From the NCBI GenBank assembly GCA_018398815.1, contig CM031609.1, positions 34,792,747-34,856,746 on the forward strand: a stretch of DNA of 64,000 nucleotides, written 5' to 3'. The first letter of the stretch is position 1. Every line of letters begins with the position of its first letter. Below are positions 12,209 to 24,634 of this stretch, piece after piece. A program made the position numbers and the translations under genes. The notes below the pieces were generated by a model that saw only the letters and a list, made by a program, of their open reading frames with translations, had not been told where the DNA came from and did not search any database. Source of the stretch: Conus ventricosus. Its lineage: Eukaryota; Mollusca; Gastropoda; Neogastropoda; Conidae.

Positions 12209-13000
12209 ATGAGTGCATTCAAATATACTAATGCAAAATATTCTGTTGGCCGCACTACAAACTTAAAAACATAACAACTGATACTCTTGACATTGCTGTG
12301 ACCCAGACTGTCACTTTTCATAAAAAGGTGAGTACTCCATGAAGAGCTATCTTAACCCCCCTATTGAAAACGACCCCATCAAGAAAGCGTGGTTTAGTCA
12401 TCCGATGCAGTTTTATCAGAACCAGTTAAACTTTGCTGTGTTTTGCGCATCACTGGGTGTGGAGTGTCGTATGCCGATCATTAAATCACCATGATCCTTT
12501 GGTGAGGTCAGTGTACAGATTTCATTTCTATTACACCTTCAGACGTATTTTGACTGAACTGCAAGCTCCATTACCAACTGACAAACCGATTAAATCCACT
12601 CAGCAACAGAATAGACATGAAGGCTTTTGAAAGGATCTGTAACGAATTCAATATTAACATCAAGACAGACTTTAGACAAAAGTTGGATCTTAATCATGGC
12701 CTAGGCGACCTTTATTTTCGGGGCACGCACAGAAAGTATAACTATGACTGGCATCCTCCTTTCAAATCTTCTTTTTTGGCACAACTGTTGAGCCTGGGTC
12801 CCTACAGCAAGAGCATAAAAACAGCATGGACAACATTTATCTTAGACACTTCTAAGGGCCTAACTAGAGCAGGAATAGAACGAATAAACGACTCTATTCG
12901 TACTTACGTTTGGTGTTGCTAGGTTCGCAAGCACAGGCAAGATCGAGCATAAAGATCCTTCTGGTTTGCGCCAAAACAATGCTTAGCAAAAAAATTTTTA
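12209..13000 (+). pseudogene. Putative virion structural gene, 5' part, runs into the gap
   Basis: A plus-strand gene beginning at ATG 12209 (SAFKYTNAKYSVGR) with frameshifts near 12270, 12340 and 12490. Later parts are well preserved: NDPIKKAWFSHPMQFYQNQL, a basic RSVYRFHFYYTFRRIL stretch, then GLTRAGIERINDSIRTYVW just before the 1000-N gap. I recall this protein type as travelling with Polinton-like capsid genes in aquatic invertebrates and take it as a likely major structural protein, but the fold is not provable from this fragment. The 3' end is hidden by the gap. Confidence 0.5.
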
Positions 13001-14000
13001 NNNNNNNNNNNNNNNNNNNNNNNNNNNNNNNNNNNNNNNNNNNNNNNNNNNNNNNNNNNNNNNNNNNNNNNNNNNNNNNNNNNNNNNNNNNNNNNNNNNN
13101 NNNNNNNNNNNNNNNNNNNNNNNNNNNNNNNNNNNNNNNNNNNNNNNNNNNNNNNNNNNNNNNNNNNNNNNNNNNNNNNNNNNNNNNNNNNNNNNNNNNN
13201 NNNNNNNNNNNNNNNNNNNNNNNNNNNNNNNNNNNNNNNNNNNNNNNNNNNNNNNNNNNNNNNNNNNNNNNNNNNNNNNNNNNNNNNNNNNNNNNNNNNN
13301 NNNNNNNNNNNNNNNNNNNNNNNNNNNNNNNNNNNNNNNNNNNNNNNNNNNNNNNNNNNNNNNNNNNNNNNNNNNNNNNNNNNNNNNNNNNNNNNNNNNN
13401 NNNNNNNNNNNNNNNNNNNNNNNNNNNNNNNNNNNNNNNNNNNNNNNNNNNNNNNNNNNNNNNNNNNNNNNNNNNNNNNNNNNNNNNNNNNNNNNNNNNN
13501 NNNNNNNNNNNNNNNNNNNNNNNNNNNNNNNNNNNNNNNNNNNNNNNNNNNNNNNNNNNNNNNNNNNNNNNNNNNNNNNNNNNNNNNNNNNNNNNNNNNN
13601 NNNNNNNNNNNNNNNNNNNNNNNNNNNNNNNNNNNNNNNNNNNNNNNNNNNNNNNNNNNNNNNNNNNNNNNNNNNNNNNNNNNNNNNNNNNNNNNNNNNN
13701 NNNNNNNNNNNNNNNNNNNNNNNNNNNNNNNNNNNNNNNNNNNNNNNNNNNNNNNNNNNNNNNNNNNNNNNNNNNNNNNNNNNNNNNNNNNNNNNNNNNN
13801 NNNNNNNNNNNNNNNNNNNNNNNNNNNNNNNNNNNNNNNNNNNNNNNNNNNNNNNNNNNNNNNNNNNNNNNNNNNNNNNNNNNNNNNNNNNNNNNNNNNN
13901 NNNNNNNNNNNNNNNNNNNNNNNNNNNNNNNNNNNNNNNNNNNNNNNNNNNNNNNNNNNNNNNNNNNNNNNNNNNNNNNNNNNNNNNNNNNNNNNNNNNN
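13001..14000. other. Assembly gap (1000 N)
   Basis: Exactly 1000 N, so probably a placeholder of unknown true length. It interrupts the plus-strand structural-type gene of the Polinton-like element. The 14001-14480 sequence after it shows no gene that I can support. Confidence 0.95.
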
Positions 14001-14491
14001 TTCGTTGAAAAGAAACGGGGGTTTTCAAAAACGGCCAAAAAACCTTGCACGGCACGTAATTTTCGTACGTGTACATCAGAATACCCGGTTTTGCTTTCAA
14101 CCAAACAGCCCAAGTTTCCTTTGTTTCCCTTCTTTCCTTTCATTTTCTGCATTGTTGAAGCATTTTATATGAAGATAGTGCTGGCTGCACACTACTCCTC
14201 TCCATACTGGTAGATGTACTAAGGTCTGCCTAGCCCTATCTAGTTTTGCCAGAACATTCGAAAAATCGCCATTCAGTTGCATAAGGGCACACTTGAAGGC
14301 AGATAAACTGGTTAGAATTAGAAAAGTAGAAAAGTATACACATCTTAATACACAGATCAGCTTGCTACATGAACGCTGAATCTGTAGTTAACAATCAATC
14401 AAGTCTGATACAAACTGGGAACATTTTTTACTTGGGAGGAACAGCAAAAATGTTTCAAATATAAGTTTTTTAGCATACGAATCAGCCGTGT

Positions 14492-14885
14492 TTACCTTCG
14501 CCTTAAGAAATGAACGCCATGTTTTTTAAACATGGCTTTAGCTGTCCCAAGCCAGCCCCCAACAATCAACGCGTGATGGTTTGTTTTGCTTCGGCCAACT
14601 TTCAACAATGCAGCGCCATTTATTAGATAAGGAACCATCTCATCAATAGTCAAACACGTATTAAAACTGGCTACATCTTGTTTCATTTCCTTGAACCAAC
14701 AACCTTTAAGATAGTCGTTCATTTCCAAAGCAGTTAGTTCACTTTTTCGTTTTCTAGAAAAACAATCTCTCCAGTTTCACAACATGCTTCGCCTAATTCT
14801 TTCAACAAATACTCTAACATGCAGTTAAAGTAAAACTTATGGTCCGAATAGCACAAACCTGTTCTTCAGTAACGTTTTTAGCCAT
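14492..14885 (-). pseudogene. Polinton-like element small gene, frameshifted
   Basis: A minus-strand gene starting at ATG 14885 (AKNVTEEQ). After a frameshift it continues with HKFYFNCMLEYLLKELGEAC and, after another, with EMNDYLKGCWFKEM and a C-terminal basic end (HGVHFLRRR). About 130 codons in all. It is helical and cysteine-containing, with no recognised family. It lies inside the virus-like element, between the gap and the right TIR, and could be a regulatory or accessory protein. Confidence 0.4.
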
Positions 14886-15261
14886 TTTAAAATAACACAA
14901 TTAAAACACAGTGGTCACACCAGAGCGCAGTCAAAACACAGCCTTCTTGTGCAATAGTCCAAGCAAACAATGGCAAACCCGGTCGTGTCACGTGACAGCC
15001 TCGATACGGTGTGTCAACGTGGCACAATCTAGAATTTTCCAAATCATTTGCTGATGCAATGTGGTGCAACCCAGCCGAGTGTGAGTTTGCAACCAGAGCG
15101 CCTAGCCTGCGCTGTGTAAACGAAGGCCGCGAGCGGTAAATTAAGTGATCAGGTTTCAGCCCCGTGTCTGCCTGTCTGTGTACAAAGTTTGTAGGTAGAA
15201 GTTAGTCAGAAGAAGTGTGCGGATTTTATGTCATTTAATTGAGAGAGAAAGAAGAGAAAGA

Positions 15262-15262
15262 G

Positions 15263-15299
<37 letters not shown>

Positions 15300-15380
15300 G
15301 TGTGTGTGGTGTTGTGTGTGTGTGTATGTGTGTAGTGTATGTGTGTGTGGAGTGTATGTGTGTGTATGTGTGTAGTGTAT

Positions 15381-15411
<31 letters not shown>

Positions 15412-15412
15412 T
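15262..15412 (+). repeat. (GT)n microsatellite inside the Polinton-like element
   Basis: GT units with GTAT interruptions. The surrounding 14890-15460 sequence is otherwise without a recognised gene. Confidence 0.95.
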
Positions 15413-15462
15413 GTGAGAGAGAGTGCGGTGGGTGGTTATATGTAGCTGTTTCTGTTTTTAAA

Positions 15463-15625
15463 CCGCGTCATTTCCAATCGTCAGTAGTTCACAAAACTTG
15501 CCAGCATTAACCATTGCTTTACGAGCCGCTTCAATCATTTTTCAAAGTATCTTATATTTTCATGTAAAGCATTCTTTTCTTCCTCTGTCCACAATTCCGT
15601 TTGTGTTACCAACAGCACTGGGAAA
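15463..15625 (-). pseudogene. Remnant ORF near right TIR of the Polinton-like element
   Basis: Two overlapping minus frames read TELWTEEEKNALHENIRYF and, after one frameshift, EAARKAMVNAGKFCELL. The first part is charged and helical, faintly like a DNA-binding SANT/Myb start, but too short to name. A (GT)n tract (15262-15412) separates it from the previous remnant. Confidence 0.28.
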
Positions 15626-15886
15626 TAAACAACGCAGTAAGTAATCGGATAGTGCAAAGGCCCTTAAGCAGGCCAGCAACTAGCAATTAAAAGCTTACCT
15701 CCCTCGGCAGGCCGCCCTGACAGAGTTGACAGTACTAAAAAGAGAGCCGACCTCTTCCAAGTTCAGCCGTAGGAACAGACACCGATGTATATGAAGCGCG
15801 TTCAACCACCGCTGCTTTTCCCCCTACGTTACTCTATGAAACGCGTTCAGCCACAGCTACTTTCCCCTACGTTACTCTCTGAAAAG

Positions 15887-16021
15887 TTTGTAGATAATCG
15901 TTATTTTTTGGGTTATTGAAGTCTTACTTGTCAGAGAACGTAGAAATACCAATCCTGGGTCGCTTTCGCCCGAAACTCGTGAGGGCGGAAGTGGCCCAGG
16001 ATTGGTATTTCTACGTTCTCT
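15887..16021 (-). repeat. Right TIR of the Polinton-like element
   Basis: Reverse complement of the left TIR, with the same internal hairpin arms (15933-15959 and 15995-16021). It is followed by at least six C residues (16022-16035), matching the CCCCCC before the left end. Confidence 0.85.
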
Positions 16022-17130
<1,109 letters not shown>

Positions 17131-17989
17131 ATCAGAAGGCCATTGGCCCATTCTGATGGGGCCACAATTCAATCACAATACAGTTACAAACGGTAATCGT
17201 ATACAGTGTAAATACATATCTACAGGTACAATGCAAAATTACATTGAACCTCTAACTAATGGCGACGGCACGTCTTGCAAAGGCTTTATACAAGTGTAAT
17301 GACAACTTTCACATTGTTACAACATTAGGTGATGACAATAGAAGGCATAATCTGAACATACATGGATTCATATAGTACTTTCTTGCGATAATTTTCTTCT
17401 TAAGTCACTATAAGCTGGACACAAAAGGACAAAATGGATTTCATCTTCCCCAGCAGATGAACATAACGGATATAACATCTGTGGCTCAGTTGTTCTTGTA
17501 TACCTTAAAGAATGTGTCAATATAGATGAAACCCCAAATCTAAATTTGCTTAGGGAATCCTTTACAAATTCATTTATATTCACAGAGACATAACACTCCC
17601 TTAAATAACCGTTTTTAAACGTTCTATAAAATCTATATCTCTCATTCGCTTGCAGGTAATTGTCCCATTCTTGCCACCTGCAATCACTTACCCTCTGTCT
17701 AAATTCTTTAACAAATGTTGAAACCGACTCTACACCCTGATTATCCCAAACGTAAGAAAACCCATACTTGTGTAAAGTGGCACGAATATCTGTAACCCAC
17801 GTATGCTTTCCCTTTTCGTGAAGACAACATGACATTTTGTATGCCTTATACGGTATACTGTGTTACCTCAGTTTTAACCAAAATTTAATATAACGTACAT
17901 AAGAGTTTAAATGTAAAGGTATCTACCCAGATCGCCATACAAGAAATCATTTGGTGTTCTCATATCTACACCTAAGAATTTTTTAAGAC

Positions 17990-18880
17990 CATGTTAGACT
18001 GCAAAGATTGATAGAAGAAGATAATATCACAGATGAATATCAAGCTAGACTTAAACAAAATTATTCAACCATTGACCATCTTTTCACACTTTGGCGGCAG
18101 TTCAAAAGCAATCAGTGAACATAGAAAGTTATACATTGCATTTATAGATTTTGAAAAAGCTTTCGATTCTATATGAAGAACACTTTTGTAGCCAACACTT
18201 GTCAAAAATGGAGTAAGGGGCAAAATGTATGCCTGTATAATAAGTATGTCTAACAATGTTAAAGCAGGAATAAGAATTAAGGCAGAGTCGACAGATTTAT
18301 TGAATGTTCAAAAGGGGTAAACCAAGGAGACGTGTGCAGTCCAATTTTTGTTTTCTTTGTTTATTAATTAACCTGCTCTAGAAATAATTGAAAATGGAAA
18401 AGACGGTATTACATTGTCTCCTGATTTCGTCGAGCTTTTTCATTTTTTAATGTTTGCAGACGATATCGTTTTAATGCCAGAAACGGTGGCTGGACTACAA
18501 GCTCAGTTAAATAGTTTGTACAGAGCGTCCAGTTCTCTAGAATTAACGGTAAATACGAATAAAAGTAATGTTATAGTTTTCAGAAAAGGCAGTTAGTTAG
18601 CAGCACGAGCAAAATGGATATACGGTACAACAGAAATCAAAGTTGTTAACAATTATAAGTATTTAGGCCTGTTTTTTTAAAAAAAACAACTAAACTTTGT
18701 TTCTATACAGCATCTGATGAATTGTTAAGCAAAGCTAAAAGAGCATTAGTGGAGATTCTGAACCATTGTCTAGACTGGAGAATAATTCACCTGGATTGTT
18801 TTTTTAAGGTATTTGATGCCCAAGGGCAACATATACTACAGTATGGTTTTTGAAATATGGGCGTTGGATTAGGCAGCTTC
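17990..18880 (+). mobile_element. LINE reverse transcriptase fragment
   Basis: A plus-strand decayed RT domain: ITDEYQARL and YSTIDHLF pieces, NQGDVCSPI, then an open 60-codon stretch (18414-18596) with the catalytic MFADDIVLMPET, LQAQLNSL and KSNVIVFRKG, and finally NNYKYLGLFF. Several stops. It is close in sequence to the 57-58 kb LINE and lies head to head with the 17.1-17.9 kb fragment. It stops near the (GA)n tract at 18905. Confidence 0.68.
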
Positions 18881-18904
18881 AGAAATAGAAAAGGTACACA
18901 CATA

Positions 18905-19368
<464 letters not shown>

Positions 19369-19799
19369 GCAACCACTTACATACACTCTCAGCCACTGTC
19401 TTGAACACCACACAATCGTTTAGCCGATGGAAAACGCGCATCCGCTGGATGAACAAACTAATGTGGACAGACAGCAATGTTAGAATGATTAATACAAAAA
19501 GCAAAGGAGAAAAGGGCAGGGGGTAGAGAGACTCACGATCGGCAAAGAAATGTGTGTGATGGAAATAATTAAATCATTAAGAACGCAACATATGCGATGT
19601 AGATTGTTTTTGAATTCATTTGACACCCATACGCAGCTGAAACATAGGGATTACAACAAGACAGTAAAGAAGTTGCAAACATGTATATGTTTAGAATGAT
19701 AAGATTTCAGAATGTTCTCCTGCAGACATCAAGCAAACTGGTACGTGGAGAAGCTCGGAGATGATCTTCACTCGTTTTAACGACTGCAAAGTAAATTAG

Positions 19800-20270
19800 A
19801 TGTGGGCTAAAATTTGTCAGACTCCCCATGTCAAGAATATGCAGACAAACTTGCGAAATGTAGTTGTTACAGCACAAGTCTTGACTCTTTAACTAAGGCT
19901 GGAAAGCAAGGGAGATGGTCTCCAATAGAATTTTACAGCGGGAATCAGAGACAGGCACACTGGCTGGTTAAACGACACTGGCATGCAGAAATTGATAGGA
20001 GGGACAGATGTAGGTATTTTATTTTTCATGCCCCTTTTAGATAGAAAAATACCTAATATTAATAACAAACCATTTACTCATGGACGGTTTCATCAGATTT
20101 AGTATGAGGGTTTGTGGCTTGAAAATCATAAGCAATGGGTTTCCAGCTTGTTAAAGTAAACGTAAAAGCAAAGAACATGTTTTCTTTCATTGTACTGCTT
20201 ATGGTGATTAATTGAAATGTAGATCCAAATAATTCAAGCGTTGCTATTTGCTATTTAATATCTATGAACG
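19800..20270 (+). mobile_element. LINE C-terminal remnant
   Basis: A plus-strand stretch with one open frame (EYADKLAKCSCYS, NQRQAHWLVKRHWHAE) followed by a frameshifted EHVFFHCTAYGD, which looks like the zinc-knuckle end of a LINE ORF2. Unlike the other LINEs here. The 19400-19800 sequence upstream shows nothing clear. Confidence 0.35.
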
Positions 20271-20471
20271 AACTAGGTAAATACGTAGACAAAACCATGT
20301 CTATAAAGAAAAACCATGAGCACACAAAACCTCGAAACTATTAAATAACTTCTCTTCGTTTGCATCAGTGTAATTGCTGTCAACTAGGGTTTTTTTCTCT
20401 ATATTTTGAAAGACGTGTAACAAGAAAGGACATGATATCGAGATAAAAAGAATGGATTATTACATGGTGTT

Positions 20472-20696
20472 CAGTAATGTCTTTACGCTGCCAAATTCAG
20501 TTGATTTCATACCGACCCAGAGTCGAGTAAAAGGGTAATAAGCGAGGTTCATGACTTTCCTGAAAGCCTCCATTTCCTGGGCAGTCTCCAAACCGACCAG
20601 AGAAGCTCCTTTTCTTTGGCATTCTTCTTCAGCATTCATTCGGTAATAACCATTTGCTTGTCCTATATAGATGTAGCAATTACCTCCAGCACCAAT
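20472..20696 (-). CDS. Receptor-like gene, internal exon: first half of a C-type lectin domain
   Basis: A strong acceptor (long pyrimidine tract, CCAG) at 20697-20698 opens the exon in phase 0, as required by the upstream exon. The product shows the N-terminal half of a C-type lectin fold: GGNCYIY, then EEECQRKGASLVGLET, then an acidic helix and the LWVG core that precedes long loop 1. The 3' boundary is uncertain. Possible donors follow LWVG (phase 1) or follow the GS further on (phase 0), but neither joins in frame to the exon at 4749, so a small exon may be missing or a base may be wrong. Role: calcium-dependent or independent carbohydrate or protein binding outside the cell. Confidence 0.62.
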
Positions 20697-20918
20697 CTGG
20701 AAAAAAAGTAAGAATGAAAAAGGAGGAAAGGAACAGAGAAAATGCGCACCTAGATGCCTGGTGCATGCATGCGCACGTGTATGTGTGTGAATGCAGGAGT
20801 AGTTCAACAGATCACAGAATTCCTAAACACGCCCCTGCCTTGCCCTGAATCTCTCCTAACTCTGAGTGTCCCCATCCTTTCTCTCCATCTATCTCTGTCC
20901 ACCTCCTTTCCTTCATTT

Positions 20919-20919
<1 letters not shown>

Positions 20920-20978
<59 letters not shown>

Positions 20979-21012
20979 CCTCTTCTTTTTCTTCTTCTTC
21001 TTCTTCTTCTGC
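20920..21012 (+). repeat. (TTG)n/(CTT)n microsatellite
   Basis: TTG units 20920-20977, then CTT units. Confidence 0.95.
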
Positions 21013-21380
21013 TTTGCCTTCTTGGCGTTCGCTGGCTGGACGATTATTCCAGGTCAGATAACAAAGAGCGTTGTCAAGCTGCAGATGGCAGTTACCGAGC
21101 TTCGTATTCGGCAGTGTCCAGGAGTCACACTGATCATCCAGGAGCCTGCAAGAAGACTTCTGCTTTAGCTCTTTAGTTTGAACGGTGTTTTCCTGTGGCA
21201 AGATGGCATGCTGGATCTCACCATTCCGAAAGCTGACCAGGATGCCTGCACCTCAGCCAGTCACAGAGTTGGCAGCTAACCCGTCAGTGTGTAGGTGTGT
21301 CCATGCTTTTCCTTGGTGACGTTCGCCAATCATGGCAGCTAGGTTCCAGTCCACCTTGAGTGCTGATCTCATGGCAATAA

Positions 21381-21985
21381 ACTTGTTGTTTTTTTACAGT
21401 GGAGAAGAAAAAATCATATACAAACAACCACATATCACCTCCCTAGGGTTGATTCTGAAATATATCCTGTGTCTGCTTGGTTGTCTTTGCACAGGACGAC
21501 TCGGGTCGGGTGTAAAGCCGTATTTGACGTGTGAGGCGACTCATCCCTGGTAGACAGTTTTCGTTGTTTTCTCATTTGCTCCCTACGTTGTGCCCACCAA
21601 CATGCAAAAGACTGCCAGTCTACCCTCTGTCACTCTGCCACTTAACAGGCGATTTGAATGTTCTTTTGTTAGAACTGACACTAAAATAGGGGTATCATTA
21701 TCCGGCTTCTGTGGAGTTCTACAGGAGTTAAAGTACCTGTTTTGGAGATAAGGTGAAAAAGGTGATGGAACACATCGGACTGCACACACCATCTTTTTGC
21801 TCAGTAACCGACGGTTTCTTTTCCTAAATTTGGGAAAATGCATAACTTTTACAAAATTATACTTACATTTTTTGAGTAGTTTGTTTGTGTATAGGGAGGG
21901 CGGGTAGAGGTCAGTAGTTAGGGAGGTGATATGTGGTTGTTTGTATAATGTTTTTTTCTTCTCCACTGTAAAAAACAACAACAAA
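21381..21985. repeat. Inverted repeat pair of about 65 bp flanking 470 bp
   Basis: 21381-21446 and 21919-21985 are inverted copies (ACAGTGGAGAAGAAAAAA ... ACCACATATCACCTCCCTA). The sequence between and around them (21000-22000) has no convincing ORF. It may be a short TIR-type non-autonomous transposon. Confidence 0.45.
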
Positions 21986-22018
21986 AAACATTGCAAAAAG
22001 TTAACTAAAATGGTTTTG

Positions 22019-22039
<21 letters not shown>

Positions 22040-22076
<37 letters not shown>

Positions 22077-22210
22077 AGTTAAAACAAGTTAAAAGAGGAA
22101 TCTTAAAACTATCTACAAATTTGTTTCGAGCGTGTTGCGCTGTCATCAGGATTTTAACTAATGTTGCTCCCCAAGGGGTTGAGCACTTAAAAAATTGTTT
22201 TAGGCATTTT
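22040..22210 (-). mobile_element. PLE tail next to (TA)n
   Basis: The minus-strand reading matches the PLE tail at 16130-16205 (AACTATCTACAAATTTG on the plus strand) and retains the GTTGCTCCCCAAGGGGTTGAGC segment seen at 41.93 kb. It abuts (TA)n at 22020-22078. No coding part. Confidence 0.55.
22098..22158 (-). ncRNA. Hammerhead ribozyme-like motif in PLE tail
   Basis: The minus strand reads GTTAAAATC, CTGATGA, a stem II (AGCG/CGCT around CAACA), GAAAC, a mini stem III over AAATTT, the cleavage triplet GTA, then GATAGTTTTAAG. Stem I pairs GAT with ATC and TTTTAA with TTAAAA across a small bulge. The catalytic bases are intact; only the first stem II pair is a C-C mismatch. Confidence 0.62.
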
Positions 22211-22392
22211 AAATATACTGATCTATATATATCTCTCTCTCTATATATATCTATATCTATATCTCCAAAAAAAACAAGCACAAGAACAACAAGCTGTCGT
22301 GGTTATGGATGAAATTTTCGGCTTTTGCGCCTTTTTCAGCTATGACATCCTCCCTGACTGCCAGCAGGTATGGTCAGGTAGATATATATACA

Positions 22393-23145
22393 GTATGTGC
22401 TCGAGTGGGTGAATCGGGTATAATAAATGCTTCTCATAATGAGCCTTCAGCAAGCTTATAGTCTCCTATGGGGAAGCAATCTCCAAAGGGGAGAAAACTC
22501 ACTGGCAAATCATAATTCCTGCTCAGATACCGGTATTTCGAATTCTGGTTGTTTCTCCTCAGTGACCGCGAAAGGTTCTCGCCTGACTCCCCTGCTTTCA
22601 GTTTTTAAGCAGAACGCTATTCCAGAAAAAGGCTGGGGTGCAATACCATAGTATGTTTGTTGAATTTTCAAAAAAACCCTCCAAAGTCCCACCTAAGAAC
22701 AGAAAATTATGAAACAACAAAATAAGCTACATTTTCTCTTGAAAAGTAGAAACTATAAAAATAACACAAGTGCTGAGGGCCATGTTCTTGGAATGAATCC
22801 GCAAGGGACTGAACTATAATAAACTAATAAATTCCAAGGGTAAGTAACTGAGCACCATTCCAGCAATTTTGAGAGCAGCTTGGTGTTGCAATGACTGCAA
22901 GAAATATTGACTTATAAACAAATTTTGCTCTTATGTCTTAGACTGACAAAAAATAGGGGAGATAAGCTTTCATATCTGCAGTGGCACATGATTCTGCCAA
23001 CTAACAGTATGTGCTTGTGTGGGTGAATGGGGAATAATAAATGCTTCTCAAAATGAGCCTCAGCAAGCTCGTAGTCTCAAAGGGGGAGACAATCTCCAAA
23101 GGGGAGGAAACTCACTAACATATCATAACTCCTGGTCAGATACCG
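22393..23145 (+). repeat. Direct repeat pair of about 150 bp
   Basis: 22393-22545 and 23008-23145 share AGTATGTGCT, GGGTGAAT, AATAAATGCTTCTCA, GAGCCT and CTCCAAAGGGGAG blocks and both end at CAGATACCGGT, 615 bases apart. The interval 22650-23000 holds no gene that I can see. Possibly two ends of one unrecognised element. Confidence 0.5.
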
Positions 23146-23148
23146 GTG

Positions 23149-23209
<61 letters not shown>

Positions 23210-23304
23210 CGTGTGTGCGTGCGTGCGTGCGTGCGTGCGTGTGTGCGTGCGTGCGTGCATGCGTGTGTGTGTATGCATGTATGTATATATATAAATATAT
23301 ATAC

Positions 23305-23398
<94 letters not shown>

Positions 23399-23748
23399 AC
23401 CACACCATCAAAAAGCAAACAAGCAAGCTTTTCTTTCCAACGTTTCGGCTCTGGGCCTTGCTCAGGGACTTCTGTATTTAGGTACTACTGAAAAATCAAA
23501 CAATCCTTAACTCTGTCTTTCTTTGGTTATTACTCAGTGAATTACAGATGGCTGGCACAGGCCCCCAACAGAGAACAAATAAAAATTTGACAGTTAACAA
23601 AGGTGATCAAGTGTTAAACATTTCACCCGTATAGACTCCATAACCAATTCCACCTCCCCCTTCCCCCAATTCCCACACAGCACCCACACATAGAGACGCA
23701 TTCACACCCCAAAATACACCCCCAACACACACACACACACACACACAC

Positions 23749-23792
<44 letters not shown>

Positions 23793-23870
23793 ACACACAC
23801 CCTCCCCCCCCCCCCCCCCCCCACACGCACATGTACGCACGCACGCATGGACGCATGCACACTGTCATAC

Positions 23871-23965
<95 letters not shown>

Positions 23966-23975
23966 TACCGGTTTT
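23145..23975 (+). repeat. (GT)n, (GTGC)n, (TA)n, (CA)n, poly-C and (GA)n tracts
   Basis: 23145-23280 (GT/GTGC), 23285-23396 (TA), 23727-23800 (CA), 23803-23822 poly-C, 23871-23960 (GA). The PLE-type tail sits between the (TA) and (CA) tracts. Confidence 0.9.
23397..23490 (-). mobile_element. PLE-type tail next to (TA)n
   Basis: CCAACGTTTCGGCTCTGGGC with CTCAGGGACTTC is the common 3' terminus of Penelope-like elements, here again flush with a long (TA)n tract. Read on the minus strand it has a degenerate hammerhead core (CTGAGCA ... GCCGAAAC). No coding sequence is attached. Confidence 0.45.
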
Positions 23976-24444
23976 CAGTAACATGTCGCAGAATCAATTG
24001 TCTATGAAACATTTCAAACAAATTCATCTCACCTATGTAATAGTTCTTGCAAATATGAAACTATGTGTATAAGTAGGTAAGGTAATGTATTTATAAAGTA
24101 AAGCACAACTAGAGTACTATTTTAAAGTAGGCTGACCACATACATGCCTGCTTCCGAAGAGGTGGAGCAGAGTAAGAAGCGAGGAAAGGGAAGAGGGTAA
24201 AAGCATGTAGGCAGGGGAAGGACTGGGGGCAGGAACGAAATTGTTATAGATTGGAAGGGGATGGGGGTGGGGGTGGGGGTGGGGTTGTGCGTGCGCGCAC
24301 CAGCGCGCGCACACTTACGTGTGCGTGTGCGCGCGCGCATGCAAGCTCGCCTGTAAGGAAGGGGCTGGGGAGGTGTAATCTCAGGTAACATACAAAAAAG
24401 GGGGGGAGGGGGGGGGAGACAGTAAACGTGATGGAGAAGAGGGG

Positions 24445-24467
24445 AAGAGAGAGAGAGAGAGAGAGAG

Positions 24468-24511
<44 letters not shown>

Positions 24512-24535
24512 AAGAGAGAGAGAGGGGGGGGGGAA
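24445..24535 (+). repeat. (GA)n microsatellite
   Basis: Ends in a G9 run. Confidence 0.9.
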
Positions 24536-24634
24536 GTAGAAGGGAGACCAGCAAGAGTTGTCACCGAAAGGTATGTGCGTAAAGGAATCATATAGGAGGA
24601 ACTGGTAGGGAGGAAGAAGGTCAAGAGCCTGGGA

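Larger units (their letters stand above)
9817..16021. mobile_element. Polinton/Maverick-like endogenous virus element with 135-bp TIRs
   Basis: The element is bounded by near-identical 135-bp terminal inverted repeats (9817-9951, 15887-16021) with AG...CT ends, and is flanked on both sides by CCCCCC, which fits the 6-bp target duplication of Polintons. Inside are a tightly packed minus-strand cluster (packaging-type ATPase, two small ORFs, a capsid-like gene) and a divergently transcribed plus-strand structural-type gene that runs into a 1000-N gap. No polymerase B, integrase or protease is visible; they may be in the gap or absent. Several genes are frameshifted, so this is an old or mis-assembled copy. 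It sits inside a PLE copy. Confidence 0.75.

Noticed and set aside
12910..14172. 420-codon open frame
   Set aside because: It is open only because it crosses the 1000-N gap.
22315..22345. Further hammerhead core near 22.33 kb (minus strand CTGAAAAAGGCG...GCCGAAAA)
   Set aside because: The essential G after the CUGAU stretch is missing. It is probably a decayed PLE terminus, not a supportable ribozyme.
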